The notes beneath the pieces were generated by a model. It made no database searches and was not told the origin of the DNA. It saw nothing but the letters and a program-made list of their open reading frames with translations. From NCBI GenBank assembly GCA_947480465.1, contig CANKCT010000032.1, positions 1 through 7,924 of the forward strand: a stretch of 7,924 bases of DNA, given 5' to 3'. This document shows positions 1 through 7,889 of the stretch, piece after piece. Positions within the stretch are counted from its first letter, which is position 1; each line of letters opens with the position of its first letter. The position numbers and the translations under genes are program-made. The DNA is from Actinomycetota bacterium (GTDB lineage: Bacteria > Actinomycetota > Actinomycetes > Nanopelagicales > Nanopelagicaceae).

Positions 1-1095
1 CCTATAGCAGCATTTGAAAATTCAAATGGAACTCTTGCGGGAGTTCAATTTCATCCTGAAGTTTTGCATTCAGAGCACGGACAGGCAATTCTTCAGAACT
101 GGCTAGTCAATATTGCTAAATGTGATGCAACCTGGACTACGGCTAATATTGCGGAAACGGAAGTTGCTAAAGCCAAGCAAGTCATTGGTAACAAGCGAGT
201 TATATGTGGTTTATCCGGTGGTGTTGATTCTGCAGTTGCTGCCGCAATTATTCAAAGAGCAGTGGGAGAGCAACTTACCTGTGTATTCGTCGATCACGGA
301 TTGCTTCGCAAAGGTGAAGCTGAGCAAGTTGAGCAAGACTTTGTCGCATCTACCGGAGTTAATTTAGTTGTTGTCGACGCCAAGGAAGTTTTCTTATCCG
401 CACTCAAAGGCGTTACCGACCCTGAGGAAAAGCGAAAAATTATTGGTCGTGAATTTATCAGAGCTTTTGAAAAAGCAGCTAGAGATATTGCATCCGATGG
501 CGAAGTTGAATTCTTAGTACAGGGCACTTTATATCCAGATGTTGTTGAATCTGGGGGTGGTACTGGAACTGCGAACATTAAATCTCATCATAATGTGGGT
601 GGCTTACCAGATGATCTGAAATTCACTTTAGTCGAGCCGCTACGAACTTTGTTTAAAGATGAAGTTCGTCAAGTAGGTATTGAACTTGGGTTGCCTCAAG
701 AGATCGTTTGGCGGCAGCCTTTCCCAGGGCCGGGTTTAGGGATTCGAATAGTTGGCGAAGTAACACAGGCTCGATTGGATTTATTGCGAGAAGCCGATGC
801 GATTGCCCGGTTTGAGTTAAAGGCCGCTGGTTTAAATCGTGAAATCTGGCAGTGCCCTGTTGTCCTTTTAGCAGAGGTTCGCTCTGTTGGCGTGCAAGGC
901 GATGGAAGAACGTATGGCCACCCTATAGTTTTGCGCCCGGTATCCAGTGAGGATGCCATGACTGCGGATTGGTCGAGAATTCCCTATGAAATCCTTGAGA
1001 AGATCTCGACTCGCATTACTAACGAGGTGCGCGAAGTGAACAGAGTCGTGTTAGATATAACTAGCAAACCACCTGGAACGATTGAATGGGAATGA
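1..1095 (+). CDS. guaA: GMP synthase (glutamine-hydrolysing), C-terminal part, 5' end cut by window edge
   Basis: The enzyme converts XMP to GMP in the cytoplasm, using ATP and ammonia from glutamine, in the last step of GMP synthesis. The frame is open from base 1, so 364 residues are visible. Compared with about 525 in E. coli, roughly 160 N-terminal residues, including the glutaminase cysteine, lie outside. The fragment opens with the end of the class I glutamine amidotransferase domain: GVQFHPEV carries the triad His (residue 18) and Glu (20). The ATP pyrophosphatase domain follows, with its P-loop SGGVDS at residues 72-77 and KSHHNVGG at 194-201. The C-terminal dimerisation domain has [10 protein letters not shown] from 238 and ends in the family-typical KPPGTIEWE. 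An internal TTG at 64 lies in the middle of the conserved glutaminase motif and is not a start. The downstream isomerase gene begins within a few bases of the stop, so the two are probably co-transcribed. The domain evidence leaves little doubt. Confidence 0.97.
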   Translation, partial: PIAAFENSNGTLAGVQFHPEVLHSEHGQAILQNWLVNIAKCDATWTTANIAETEVAKAKQVIGNKRVICGLSGGVDSAVAAAIIQRAVGEQLTCVFVDHGLLRKGEAEQVEQDFVASTGVNLVVVDAKEVFLSALKGVTDPEEKRKIIGREFIRAFEKAARDIASDGEVEFLVQGTLYPDVVESGGGTGTANIKSHHNVGGLPDDLKFTLVEPLRTLFKDEVRQVGIELGLPQEIVWRQPFPGPGLGIRIVGEVTQARLDLLREADAIARFELKAAGLNREIWQCPVVLLAEVRSVGVQGDGRTYGHPIVLRPVSSEDAMTADWSRIPYEILEKISTRITNEVREVNRVVLDITSKPPGTIEWE

Positions 1096-1097
1096 AA

Positions 1098-1739
1098 ATG
1101 AAGAGATTAATTGGTGTAGTTTCAATAGTAATTGTTACTTCGCTTTCGTTAGCACCAGCTCATGCAGCTCAAAAGACTCCAGAGATTAAGTGCACTCCAA
1201 CAAAAGCTACCGGTCACACTCCAAAAGTAATAGCACCAGCAACTAAGTCTTTAGCAAAGTACCCAAAGACATTTACTTTAGAAACCAACTGCGGAAACAT
1301 TGTCATTTCGCTGCTAAATGCTAAAGCCCCAATCACAATTACCCAACTAACAACTTTGGCTCGTGGAGGATATTTCGATAACTCACTATGTCATCGCTTA
1401 ACAACACAGGGTTTGTTTGTTCTTCAATGCGGAGATCCAACTGCAACTGGGCGAGGTGGACCAGGCTTTGCTTATATTGACGAAAATCTTCCAGATCCAG
1501 TTAAAAATAACTACCGTGAGGGAACTGTCGCGATGGCCAATTCTGGTCCATCTACTAATGGAAGCCAATTCTTTCTAGTTTATGGCAAAACTACTTTAGA
1601 GCCGAACTACACAATTTGGGGAAAAATTACTAAGGGTCTAGACATTATTAAGGCAGTTGCTAAGGCCGGCGTTGCAGGTGGAGGAACTGATGGGACTCCA
1701 GCTCAAAGTTTTGTAATTAATAAAATTGTTATTAATTAA
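1098..1739 (+). CDS. Secreted cyclophilin-type peptidyl-prolyl cis-trans isomerase
   Basis: Cyclophilins catalyse cis-trans isomerisation of X-Pro bonds during protein folding. From the ATG at 1098 the product has 213 residues. It opens with a signal peptide: MKR, a hydrophobic stretch at 4-18, and a likely cleavage after AHA near residue 23. No lipobox cysteine follows, so a soluble exported protein is more likely than a lipoprotein. After a Lys/Thr/Pro-rich linker (about 25-57) the cyclophilin domain fills 58-213. It shows CHRL (Arg100), LQCGD (Gln110), GRGGPGF (118-124), MANSGPSTNGSQFF (146-159) and a W at 174. The usual active-site His is replaced by Tyr171 in PNYT, a form I recall from other actinobacterial cyclophilins. 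The four cysteines (32, 65, 98, 111) could form disulfides outside the cell. ATGs at 1086 and 1092 are alternative starts. I chose 1098 because GGGA at 1088-1091 sits 6 bases upstream. All three keep the signal peptide. Confidence 0.9.
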   Translation: MKRLIGVVSIVIVTSLSLAPAHAAQKTPEIKCTPTKATGHTPKVIAPATKSLAKYPKTFTLETNCGNIVISLLNAKAPITITQLTTLARGGYFDNSLCHRLTTQGLFVLQCGDPTATGRGGPGFAYIDENLPDPVKNNYREGTVAMANSGPSTNGSQFFLVYGKTTLEPNYTIWGKITKGLDIIKAVAKAGVAGGGTDGTPAQSFVINKIVIN

Positions 1740-2461
1740 TTTGTGTTAACAATTTTAAAAGCTTCAGCGATTCGACCTTCGGGAAAGCCAGCTAGCGCAG
1801 CATTGCGTTGACCCCATTCACGAACCATCGTTTCAAGGTTTTCATTGTGTGCTGTTTGTGAAGCATGTGCATGAAGAGCTTTCATCTTCAAATTAAAAGT
1901 GTCAGTAATATCTACGAAGTGATCTGGGTTTGCAAATGCACTTACCCAAACCTCTTTTACGCGCCACGGCTGTAAATTTTCTTCTTCGAGTAAATCAGTA
2001 AAAGCAAAAGGGTTACGAGCATCTGGATAAACCGCCTGAATGGCTGCCTCGCCTGCAGCTAAGTGGTCTGGGTGACTAGCACCGATGCGATCCCAGTTTC
2101 GTTCAGGACTTTGGCAGACCATTCGATCTGGCTGAGAGATACGTATCTGACGTACTAAATCTTTTCTAAGCCCAAGGGTTGGTTCAAGGTGGCCATCCAC
2201 ATAATTCAGAAAAGTTATATCTGTGACACCAATAGCTGCACCGGCAGCACGCTGCTCACGTTGTCGAATTGCTGGCATTTCCTCTTTGGTAAATCCAGAT
2301 TCTTCGCCACCTTGGTCACCATTAGTACAGAAGACATAGGCGACTTCGATACCTTTTTTCACCCATTGGGCAATAGTTCCGGATGCACCAAAATCCGAGT
2401 CATCAGGATGGGCACTTACAACCAAAACTCGTTTGATCTCATTATCGGCGATCGGTTCCAT
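1736..2461 (-). CDS. PIG-L / LmbE-family zinc-dependent deacetylase, substrate unknown
   Basis: This family removes N-acetyl groups from GlcNAc-containing small molecules. Members include MshB and Mca of the mycothiol pathway, BshB of bacillithiol synthesis, and many enzymes of unknown substrate. The 241-residue product has a Rossmann-like start (VLVVSAHPDD, 12-21), in which His18 and Asp21 match zinc ligands and Asp20 the catalytic base. CTNGDQGG lies at 45-52, REQRAA at 68-73, and SHPDH at 129-133, with His133 as the likely third zinc ligand. No signal peptide or membrane segment is visible, so it should be cytoplasmic. It is shorter than MshB or Mca (about 290-300 residues), so I do not assign either name. 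The ATG at 2461 has AGG 8 bases upstream on the minus strand and also a TANNNT box 6 bases upstream. The gene stands alone on its strand, diverging from pcrA and converging on the isomerase gene, which gives no hint about substrate. Confidence 0.88.
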   Translation of the reverse strand: MEPIADNEIKRVLVVSAHPDDSDFGASGTIAQWVKKGIEVAYVFCTNGDQGGEESGFTKEEMPAIRQREQRAAGAAIGVTDITFLNYVDGHLEPTLGLRKDLVRQIRISQPDRMVCQSPERNWDRIGASHPDHLAAGEAAIQAVYPDARNPFAFTDLLEEENLQPWRVKEVWVSAFANPDHFVDITDTFNLKMKALHAHASQTAHNENLETMVREWGQRNAALAGFPEGRIAEAFKIVNTN

Positions 2462-2487
2462 CGTATTAGCCTAATAGACTTCGCCGC
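2462..2487. promoter_or_regulatory. 26-base divergent intergenic region with facing -10-like boxes
   Basis: This is the whole gap between the minus-strand deacetylase gene and plus-strand pcrA, so any promoter close to either start must lie here. On the plus strand TAGACT (2475-2480) fits the actinobacterial -10 pattern TANNNT and ends 7 bases before the pcrA ATG. On the minus strand TAGGCT (plus-strand bases 2473 to 2468) ends 6 bases before the deacetylase ATG. Such spacing is what leaderless mRNAs show in Actinobacteria. I see no convincing -35 for either; they would fall inside the opposite coding region. The TANNNT pattern is loose and can occur by chance. Confidence 0.4.
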
Positions 2488-4728
2488 ATGACGAGTACTG
2501 AGAACTTACTTTCAGAACTCAACCCTGCTCAAAGCGAGGCTGTTACCCATGCGGGTGGCCCCTTATTGGTTGTTGCGGGCGCTGGCTCGGGGAAAACACG
2601 AGTTCTCACCCGTCGAATTGCATATTTGATGTCGGCACGGCACGTTGCCCCATATCAAATCCTTGCAATTACTTTTACGAATAAAGCTGCAGGCGAGATG
2701 AAGGCACGTGTTGCAGAATTAGTTGGACCTATCGCACAATCTATGTGGGTCTCTACTTTTCACTCAGCTTGCGTTCGTATTTTGCGTCAAGAAGCCGTGA
2801 GACTGGGATACGCAAACTCCTTTTCAATCTATGACTCGGCTGACTCTCTTCGCTTAATTACCATTGTTGCCAAAGAGCTCAACTTAGATTCAAAGCGTTA
2901 CCCAGCTAGGCAGTTTCAATCAATGATATCTAATGCTAAAAATGAGCTCATGGGTCCGCAGGATTATGTCAATGCGGCAAGTAATCAATTCGAACAAGTT
3001 GTCGCCGATGTCTACAGCGTTTATCAGCAACGCTTACAGCGGGCTAATGCGATGGATTTCGATGACTTGATTCTTAAAACAGTCGAAGTTCTTCAACGAT
3101 TTCCTGAAGCTAAGGCACGCTTTAGATCTCGCTTTCGCCATGTTTTAGTCGATGAATATCAAGACACTAATCATGCTCAATACATTTTGGTGAAAGAGTT
3201 GGTTGGTAGCGACAGTGAAGGAATGCCACCTGCCGAATTGTGTGTGGTTGGTGATGCTGATCAGTCAATATATGGCTTCCGAGGTGCAACGATTCGAAAT
3301 ATCTTGCAGTTTGAACTCGATTATCCCAATGCGTCGACTGTTTTGCTAGAACAAAACTACCGCTCGACACAGAATATTCTCAATGCGGCTAATGCCGTCA
3401 TAACTAAGAATGTAAGTCGTAAAGAAAAGAATTTATGGACCGATTCAGGATCTGGCGCATTACTTACCGGTTATATTGCTGAAAATGAGCATGACGAGGC
3501 TAGATTTATTGCCGAAGAGATTCGCCAGCTTCAACGGGATGAAAAATCTCAACCTGGCGATACCGCAATTTTTTACCGAACGAATGCGCAGTCACGGGTT
3601 TTTGAAGAGGTTTTTATGCGTAATGCTTTGCCGTACAAAGTCGTCGGGGGATTGCGATTTTATGAGCGTCGTGAAGTAAAAGACTTACTCGCATATTTGA
3701 GAGTTTTGGCTAATCTTGATGACGAAATTTCATTGCGCAGAATCATAAATGTTCCAAAGCGTGGCATCGGAGATACGTCACTAGATTATGTCGATTTGTT
3801 CGCACAACAAAATGGAATTTCTTTTTGGCAAGGGCTGCTTCGGGCATCAGAAGTGACAGGCTTACCTTCACGTGCAGCACAGTCGATTCAAGATTTTACA
3901 TCCATGATTAGCGCGCTTAATGTTTTGGTCGAAGCAAAAACGCGTCCATCCGTTATTGTAGAAGCAGCACTTGAGCAATCAGGTTTACTACAAGAGTTAG
4001 CCGATAGCACTGATCCGCAAGATGAAGTCCGAGTTGAGAATTTAAAGGAGCTTGTTGCAGTTTCGATGGAGTATGAAGAGCGAGATTTTGAAGAGCTTGG
4101 TGAAGATGAAGAGATTTCTCTCTCTGGTTTCTTAGAAAAAGTCTCACTCGTTGCAGATGCTGATGAAATTCCTGAAGGTGAAGATCATGGTGGAGTAGTA
4201 ACAATGATGACGCTGCATACTGCTAAAGGACTTGAATTTCCTACAGTGTTTTTAACGGGCATGGAGGATGGAATCTTCCCGCACTCACGCACATTAGGTG
4301 AAAAAGATGAAGTGGAAGAAGAGCGTCGCCTTGCTTATGTTGGACTGACTAGAGCACGCAAGCACCTTTATATTTCGCGTGCTGAATATCGCTCGACATG
4401 GGGCGCACCAAATTACAATCCGCCTTCAAGATTTTTAGATGAGATTCCAGAGGATGTCATTGAATGGAGAAACGAATCTTCAACTTCGCTTTCCCCGTCG
4501 CTGCTCAAACGTCCTCGAGTGGCAACTACACCTCCACCACGTGCAACGGGTAAGAAGATTTCTACAATTGAACTTGCTGTGGGAGAACGTGTGTCACATG
4601 ACACATTTGGCTTGGGCGTAGTAGTCGCAGTGGCAGGTGAGGCAGATAAGGCAGAGGCCACAATTAAATTTGGCCAGTATGGCGAGAAGCGATTGCTGCT
4701 GCGCTATGCACCCGTTGAGAAGCTCTAG
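2488..4728 (+). CDS. pcrA: ATP-dependent DNA helicase PcrA/UvrD (superfamily 1A)
   Basis: This is a 3'-5' DNA helicase and translocase acting in nucleotide excision repair, removal of recombination intermediates and clearing of stalled RNA polymerase. The 746 residues are the usual length (about 720-770). The SF1A motifs appear in order: Q motif around LNPAQ (11-15), Walker A AGAGSGKT (30-37), motif Ia FTNKAAGEM, TFHS, Walker B DEYQD (222-226), motif III GDADQSIYGFRG (255-266), motif IV EQNYR (288-292), motif V TLHTAKGLEF (575-584) and motif VI YVGLTRARK (617-625). No key residue is missing. A Ser/Pro/Arg-rich linker (about 658-690) leads to a C-terminal Tudor-like domain (about 693-746, VGERVSHDTFGLG). 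In the family this domain contacts RNA polymerase, so this protein probably keeps that role. The bases before the ATG contain no Shine-Dalgarno sequence, suggesting a leaderless start. RecB and AddA-type helicases are ruled out by size and motif spacing. Confidence 0.96.
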   Translation: MTSTENLLSELNPAQSEAVTHAGGPLLVVAGAGSGKTRVLTRRIAYLMSARHVAPYQILAITFTNKAAGEMKARVAELVGPIAQSMWVSTFHSACVRILRQEAVRLGYANSFSIYDSADSLRLITIVAKELNLDSKRYPARQFQSMISNAKNELMGPQDYVNAASNQFEQVVADVYSVYQQRLQRANAMDFDDLILKTVEVLQRFPEAKARFRSRFRHVLVDEYQDTNHAQYILVKELVGSDSEGMPPAELCVVGDADQSIYGFRGATIRNILQFELDYPNASTVLLEQNYRSTQNILNAANAVITKNVSRKEKNLWTDSGSGALLTGYIAENEHDEARFIAEEIRQLQRDEKSQPGDTAIFYRTNAQSRVFEEVFMRNALPYKVVGGLRFYERREVKDLLAYLRVLANLDDEISLRRIINVPKRGIGDTSLDYVDLFAQQNGISFWQGLLRASEVTGLPSRAAQSIQDFTSMISALNVLVEAKTRPSVIVEAALEQSGLLQELADSTDPQDEVRVENLKELVAVSMEYEERDFEELGEDEEISLSGFLEKVSLVADADEIPEGEDHGGVVTMMTLHTAKGLEFPTVFLTGMEDGIFPHSRTLGEKDEVEEERRLAYVGLTRARKHLYISRAEYRSTWGAPNYNPPSRFLDEIPEDVIEWRNESSTSLSPSLLKRPRVATTPPPRATGKKISTIELAVGERVSHDTFGLGVVVAVAGEADKAEATIKFGQYGEKRLLLRYAPVEKL

Positions 4729-4744
4729 GATTACCCCCTAATCA
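4715..4744 (+). promoter_or_regulatory. Possible weak promoter for the sucCD-perM-purN run
   Basis: TTGAGA (4715-4720), inside the end of pcrA, resembles a -35 box. It is followed after 18 bases by TAATCA (4739-4744), a poor -10. An alternative -10 is TAGGAT (4726-4731), which fits TANNNT and includes the pcrA stop codon but has no good -35 partner. Either would give a short leader carrying the GGAG of sucC. The spacer is so short that simple read-through from pcrA is equally possible. Confidence 0.2.
4729..4743. repeat. Short perfect inverted repeat in the pcrA-sucC spacer
   Basis: GATTA (4729-4733) and TAATC (4739-4743) are perfect inverted copies around a loop of five C. The right arm overlaps an 8-base palindrome, ATCATGAT (4741-4748). 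The 5-bp, AT-rich stem has no following T-run, so it is too weak for an intrinsic terminator. An operator half-site pair or chance are both possible. The dyad sits just upstream of the sucC ribosome binding site. Confidence 0.4.
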
Positions 4745-4750
4745 TGATGT

Positions 4751-4754
4751 GGAG
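4751..4754 (+). promoter_or_regulatory. Ribosome binding site of sucC
   Basis: GGAG lies 5 bases before the GTG start codon at 4760. It supports GTG as the true start, as does the resulting N-terminus [12 protein letters not shown], which is the conserved beginning of SucC. No upstream ATG gives this beginning. Confidence 0.75.
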
Positions 4755-4759
4755 CACCA

Positions 4760-5923
4760 GTGGATCTCTTTGAATATCAAGCTCGAGACTTATTTGAAAA
4801 GCACGGCGTTCCGGTATTAGCCGCTGCGATTGCTACAACACCGGAAGAAGCCGAACACGCCGCCACTAAAATTGGTGGAAAAGTTGTCGTTAAAGCTCAA
4901 GTAAAAGTTGGCGGACGTGGAAAGGCTGGGGGAGTCAAGTTAGCTGAGAATGCCGTTGATGCGCGCGAAAAAGCTAGTGCAATTCTCGGAATGGATATAA
5001 AAGGCCATGAAGTTCGTACAGTAATGATTGCCGCTGCTGCACCAATTGAATCTGAATATTACTTAGCAATTCTATTAGACCGTTCTAACCGCACTTTCTT
5101 AGTTATGGCTTCGGTTTCTGGTGGTATGGATATTGAAGAAGTTGCGCATACTGCACCTGAAAAGTTGGCCAAGATTCCGGTATCTGCTGTTGATGGAATT
5201 AGCGCGGCTAAAGCTAAAGAGATTGTTGCAGCGGCAAATTTTCCATCAGATGTCGCAGATCAAGTTGCTGATGTTTTACTAAAACTCTGGGAGGTTTTCC
5301 AATCAGAGGATGCGACTTTGGTTGAAGTAAACCCTCTTGTTAAGACCAGTGATGGCAAAGTTATTGCACTCGATGGCAAAATTACTCTCGATGATAACGC
5401 AGAGTTCCGTCAGCCTGATCATGCAGCTCTCGTTGATCATGCAGCAGCAAATGCATTAGAAGCTGCAGCAAAAGAAAAGAATTTGAATTACGTCAAACTA
5501 GAAGGTGAAGTTGGAATTATTGGAAATGGTGCTGGTTTAGTGATGAGCACACTTGATGTTGTTGCTTACGCAGGCAAGAAACATGGTGGAGTTCAACCAG
5601 CGAACTTCTTAGATATCGGTGGAGGTGCTTCAGCACAGATTATGGCTGATGGTTTATCGATTATTTTAGGTGATAGTGACGTGAAGAGTGTTTTTGTAAA
5701 TGTCTTTGGTGGGATTACAGCATGTGATGCAGTTGCCACAGGCATTGTGCAAGCGCTAGAACTCTTGGGCGCTAAAGCCACAAAACCGATTGTCGTGCGC
5801 TTAGATGGCAATAACGTTGTGGAGGGCCGTGCAATTTTGTCTAAAGCAGCGCATCCACTAATTGAACAGGTCGACACAATGGATGGAGCAGCAAATCGTG
5901 CTGCAGAATTGGCGGCCAAGTAA
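4760..5923 (+). CDS. sucC: Succinyl-CoA synthetase (ADP-forming), beta subunit
   Basis: This subunit binds the nucleotide and succinate. With SucD it interconverts succinyl-CoA and succinate with phosphorylation of ADP or GDP in the TCA cycle. The 387 residues compare with 388 in E. coli. An ATP-grasp domain fills the N-terminal part, with Lys45 and GRGKAGG (52-58) as nucleotide-binding elements. VEVNP (188-192) and LDGK (204-207) supply the metal-binding Asn191 and Asp205. The C-terminal ligase domain shows GNGAGLVM (255-262), NFLDIGGGA (282-290), NVFGGIT (314-320) and VRLDGNN (346-352). Translation starts at a GTG with a good GGAG. The stop codon is followed directly by the sucD ATG. ADP or GDP preference cannot be decided from the sequence. 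The product is soluble and cytoplasmic. Confidence 0.97.
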   Translation: MDLFEYQARDLFEKHGVPVLAAAIATTPEEAEHAATKIGGKVVVKAQVKVGGRGKAGGVKLAENAVDAREKASAILGMDIKGHEVRTVMIAAAAPIESEYYLAILLDRSNRTFLVMASVSGGMDIEEVAHTAPEKLAKIPVSAVDGISAAKAKEIVAAANFPSDVADQVADVLLKLWEVFQSEDATLVEVNPLVKTSDGKVIALDGKITLDDNAEFRQPDHAALVDHAAANALEAAAKEKNLNYVKLEGEVGIIGNGAGLVMSTLDVVAYAGKKHGGVQPANFLDIGGGASAQIMADGLSIILGDSDVKSVFVNVFGGITACDAVATGIVQALELLGAKATKPIVVRLDGNNVVEGRAILSKAAHPLIEQVDTMDGAANRAAELAAK

Positions 5924-6805
5924 ATGGCAATTTTCCTCAATGAAAATTCAGTTGTAATTGTTCAAGGCATGACGGGTTCCGAGGGCACTAAGCACACTCG
6001 TCGTATGTTGACTTCCGGCACAAAAATTGTTGGTGGAGTAACTCCAGGTAAGGGTGGACAAATCGTCGACATCGATGGCCACCAATTACCTGTATTTAAC
6101 ACTGTCGCCGAAGCTATGAGCGCAACAGGTGCAAACACATCAGTAGTCTTTGTTCCACCTAAGTTTGCCAAAGCGGCGGTAATCGATGCAGTCGATGCAG
6201 CAATGCCACTCGTTGTAGTCATCACCGAAGGTATTCCAGTTCACGACTCAGCAAGTTTCTATGCTTATTCGCTCAGCAAAGGAACAACGCGAATTATTGG
6301 TCCTAACTGTCCTGGATTAATTAGTCCAGGAAAATCAAATGTTGGAATTATTCCTGCAGATATTACTGGTGCTGGCCCAATTGGTTTGGTGTCAAAGTCT
6401 GGAACCCTGACGTATCAAATGATGTATGAATTGCGCGATATAGGTTTTAGTACTGCAGTTGGAATTGGTGGCGACCCTGTAATCGGTACAACTCACATTG
6501 ATTGTTTACGTGCATTTCAAGACGATCCCGAAACCACTGCAATTGTCATGATCGGCGAAATTGGTGGAGATGCTGAGGAGCGTGCCGCCGCATTTATTGC
6601 CGAGTATGTAACTAAACCGGTAGTCGGATATGTAGCTGGCTTCACCGCACCTGAAGGAAAAACTATGGGACATGCAGGAGCAATTGTCTCTGGATCTTCA
6701 GGAACTGCTCAAGGCAAGAAGGATGCTCTTGAGGCTGCCGGAGTTAAGGTGGGACAAACTCCCAGTGAAACTGCGCAGTTACTGCGCGATATTTTAGGCC
6801 GCTAA
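5924..6805 (+). CDS. sucD: Succinyl-CoA synthetase, alpha subunit
   Basis: The alpha subunit binds CoA and carries the phosphohistidine intermediate of the succinyl-CoA synthetase reaction. The 293 residues compare with 289 in E. coli. An N-terminal CoA-binding Rossmann domain has [12 protein letters not shown] (14-25) and GGVTPGKGG (37-45). [10 protein letters not shown] (124-133) and SKSGTLTYQ (157-165) follow. EIGGDAEE (212-219) includes the Glu next to the active site, and GHAGAIVSG (249-257) contains the catalytic His250. The ATG directly follows the sucC stop codon with no spacer and only a weak purine-rich stretch ahead of it, so translation is probably coupled to sucC, which would help equal subunit amounts. 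The gene ends 4 bases before the perM-like gene. No key residue is missing. Confidence 0.97.
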   Translation: MAIFLNENSVVIVQGMTGSEGTKHTRRMLTSGTKIVGGVTPGKGGQIVDIDGHQLPVFNTVAEAMSATGANTSVVFVPPKFAKAAVIDAVDAAMPLVVVITEGIPVHDSASFYAYSLSKGTTRIIGPNCPGLISPGKSNVGIIPADITGAGPIGLVSKSGTLTYQMMYELRDIGFSTAVGIGGDPVIGTTHIDCLRAFQDDPETTAIVMIGEIGGDAEERAAAFIAEYVTKPVVGYVAGFTAPEGKTMGHAGAIVSGSSGTAQGKKDALEAAGVKVGQTPSETAQLLRDILGR

Positions 6806-6809
6806 AAGT

Positions 6810-7889
6810 ATGTTCGTGCGCGTACTTGGGTCCACTTTGACTCAAGTTCTGCGCAGCGTTGCATTGGTTTTGCTTCCAACTGGATTTATTGCCTTATTGG
6901 CATGGGCAACTGCTGGAAGCGCAACAGGAAACACTGGCGATCCCATGCGTGCAGCCTTATGGATTTGGTTAGGCGCACATCAACTCCCGTTCTCGTTAGT
7001 TCTTCCCCCTGGAAATGATGCAGGCTTACTCACTTATTTGCCTCTAGGTGCACTTATCTTTCCGATTCTAGCTATACGAAATGGCGTAAGCCGGACAATT
7101 GACCGTCTTGATGGAGATTCTTCAGTCCTGCCTCTTGCGCGGATTTTATTTGCAGCTTTATACACACTAATCGGAACTCTATTTGCATTCCTAAGTGCAA
7201 CAAATGCAGTAAAGCCAATCTGGTATTTGACACCACTCGTTTTGTTTCCACTGAGTTTGATAAGTGCGGCTACCGTGGGGCGCAAGTTGTTTTTTGGACA
7301 AGCTCTTCTCTTTAGTTCAAGGATTATTTCTTTATTACTCGGCATTTCTTCAATTTTATTTGGTGTATTTTTATTTCTTAATCTTACAACCGTGAAAAAC
7401 TTAGTGCTAGTACTTCAGCCAGGAATATTTGGTGGATTACTTCTACTCCTCTTGAATATTCTTTATCTTCCAAATGCAGTTGTTGCGACTCTTGGTTATT
7501 TTTCCGGTACAGGCTTCGCTCTAGGATCAGCGACGATAATTTCACCATTAAGTTTTAATCTCAACTCGCTTCCTGCTTTTCCATTACTCGGTTCGGTCCC
7601 AAAATCAGCAAACCCATTAGCTCTATTTGGTATTGTCGTAGTTATATTCGCAGGCGTACTTTTAGCGAGCTGGACGACGACTCTTAGTACAAAGGTCCTC
7701 ATTCAATCTCTTTTTGCTTCAATACTTATTCTTGCAGCAGTTTCATATGCCGGTAGCGGTGCACTCATAACCCGGGCTATGTCAGCTGTGGGCGTTTCAC
7801 CATGGAAATTCACTTTGAGCGTGGGTGGAGAGTTAGTTATAGGTGCCTTATTGGCCCTTTATGTCCCACGCATAGGAAATCGTAAATGA
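6810..7889 (+). CDS. DUF6350 / PerM-like integral membrane protein
   Basis: This 359-residue protein is strongly hydrophobic, with about nine membrane segments by eye: near 16-34, 74-90, 108-129, 137-155, 172-192, 198-221, 269-287, 297-318 and 334-353. I place it in the actinobacterial DUF6350 family by the early TAGSATGNTGDP (34-45), by YLPNAVVATLGYFSGTGFALG (219-239, split here as YLPNAVV and GTGFALG), and by LPAFPLLGSVP (254-264). Its place between sucD and purN also fits. The M. tuberculosis member at this locus, PerM (Rv0955), has been linked to cell division and persistence, so a divisome or envelope role is a reasonable inference but not shown here. The ATG lies 4 bases after sucD. AGG at 6796-6798 is rather distant (11 bases), so coupling to sucD is likely. 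The stop overlaps the purN start. The family call is likely; the function is not established. Confidence 0.82.
   Translation: MFVRVLGSTLTQVLRSVALVLLPTGFIALLAWATAGSATGNTGDPMRAALWIWLGAHQLPFSLVLPPGNDAGLLTYLPLGALIFPILAIRNGVSRTIDRLDGDSSVLPLARILFAALYTLIGTLFAFLSATNAVKPIWYLTPLVLFPLSLISAATVGRKLFFGQALLFSSRIISLLLGISSILFGVFLFLNLTTVKNLVLVLQPGIFGGLLLLLLNILYLPNAVVATLGYFSGTGFALGSATIISPLSFNLNSLPAFPLLGSVPKSANPLALFGIVVVIFAGVLLASWTTTLSTKVLIQSLFASILILAAVSYAGSGALITRAMSAVGVSPWKFTLSVGGELVIGALLALYVPRIGNRK

Noticed and set aside
294..578. Minus-strand open frame of 94 codons inside guaA
   Set aside because: It lies fully inside a well-supported gene, the translation is Ser/Thr-rich with no recognisable motif, and guaA's conserved residues explain the bases.
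2189..2491. Plus-strand open frame of 100 codons antisense to the PIG-L gene and reaching into the pcrA start
   Set aside because: The opposite strand encodes conserved zinc-binding motifs. This frame has no motif or ribosome binding site and is a shadow.
3953..4204. Minus-strand frame rich in Leu, His and Gln inside pcrA
   Set aside because: Its composition is the reverse complement of an acidic, Glu/Asp-rich stretch of PcrA. No start signal or family resemblance is seen.
4729..4759. Possible intrinsic terminator after pcrA
   Set aside because: The only stem is 5 bp and AT-rich, and no T-run follows.
5417..5444. GATCATGCAG occurs twice, 18 bases apart, in sucC
   Set aside because: It encodes [10 protein letters not shown] within a protein of normal family length, so there is no inserted duplication. 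Similar codons for similar residues explain it.
5593..5940. Minus-strand frame of 115 codons spanning the sucC-sucD junction
   Set aside because: It is antisense to conserved sucC sequence, Ser/Ala/Pro-rich and without motifs, so it is a shadow frame.
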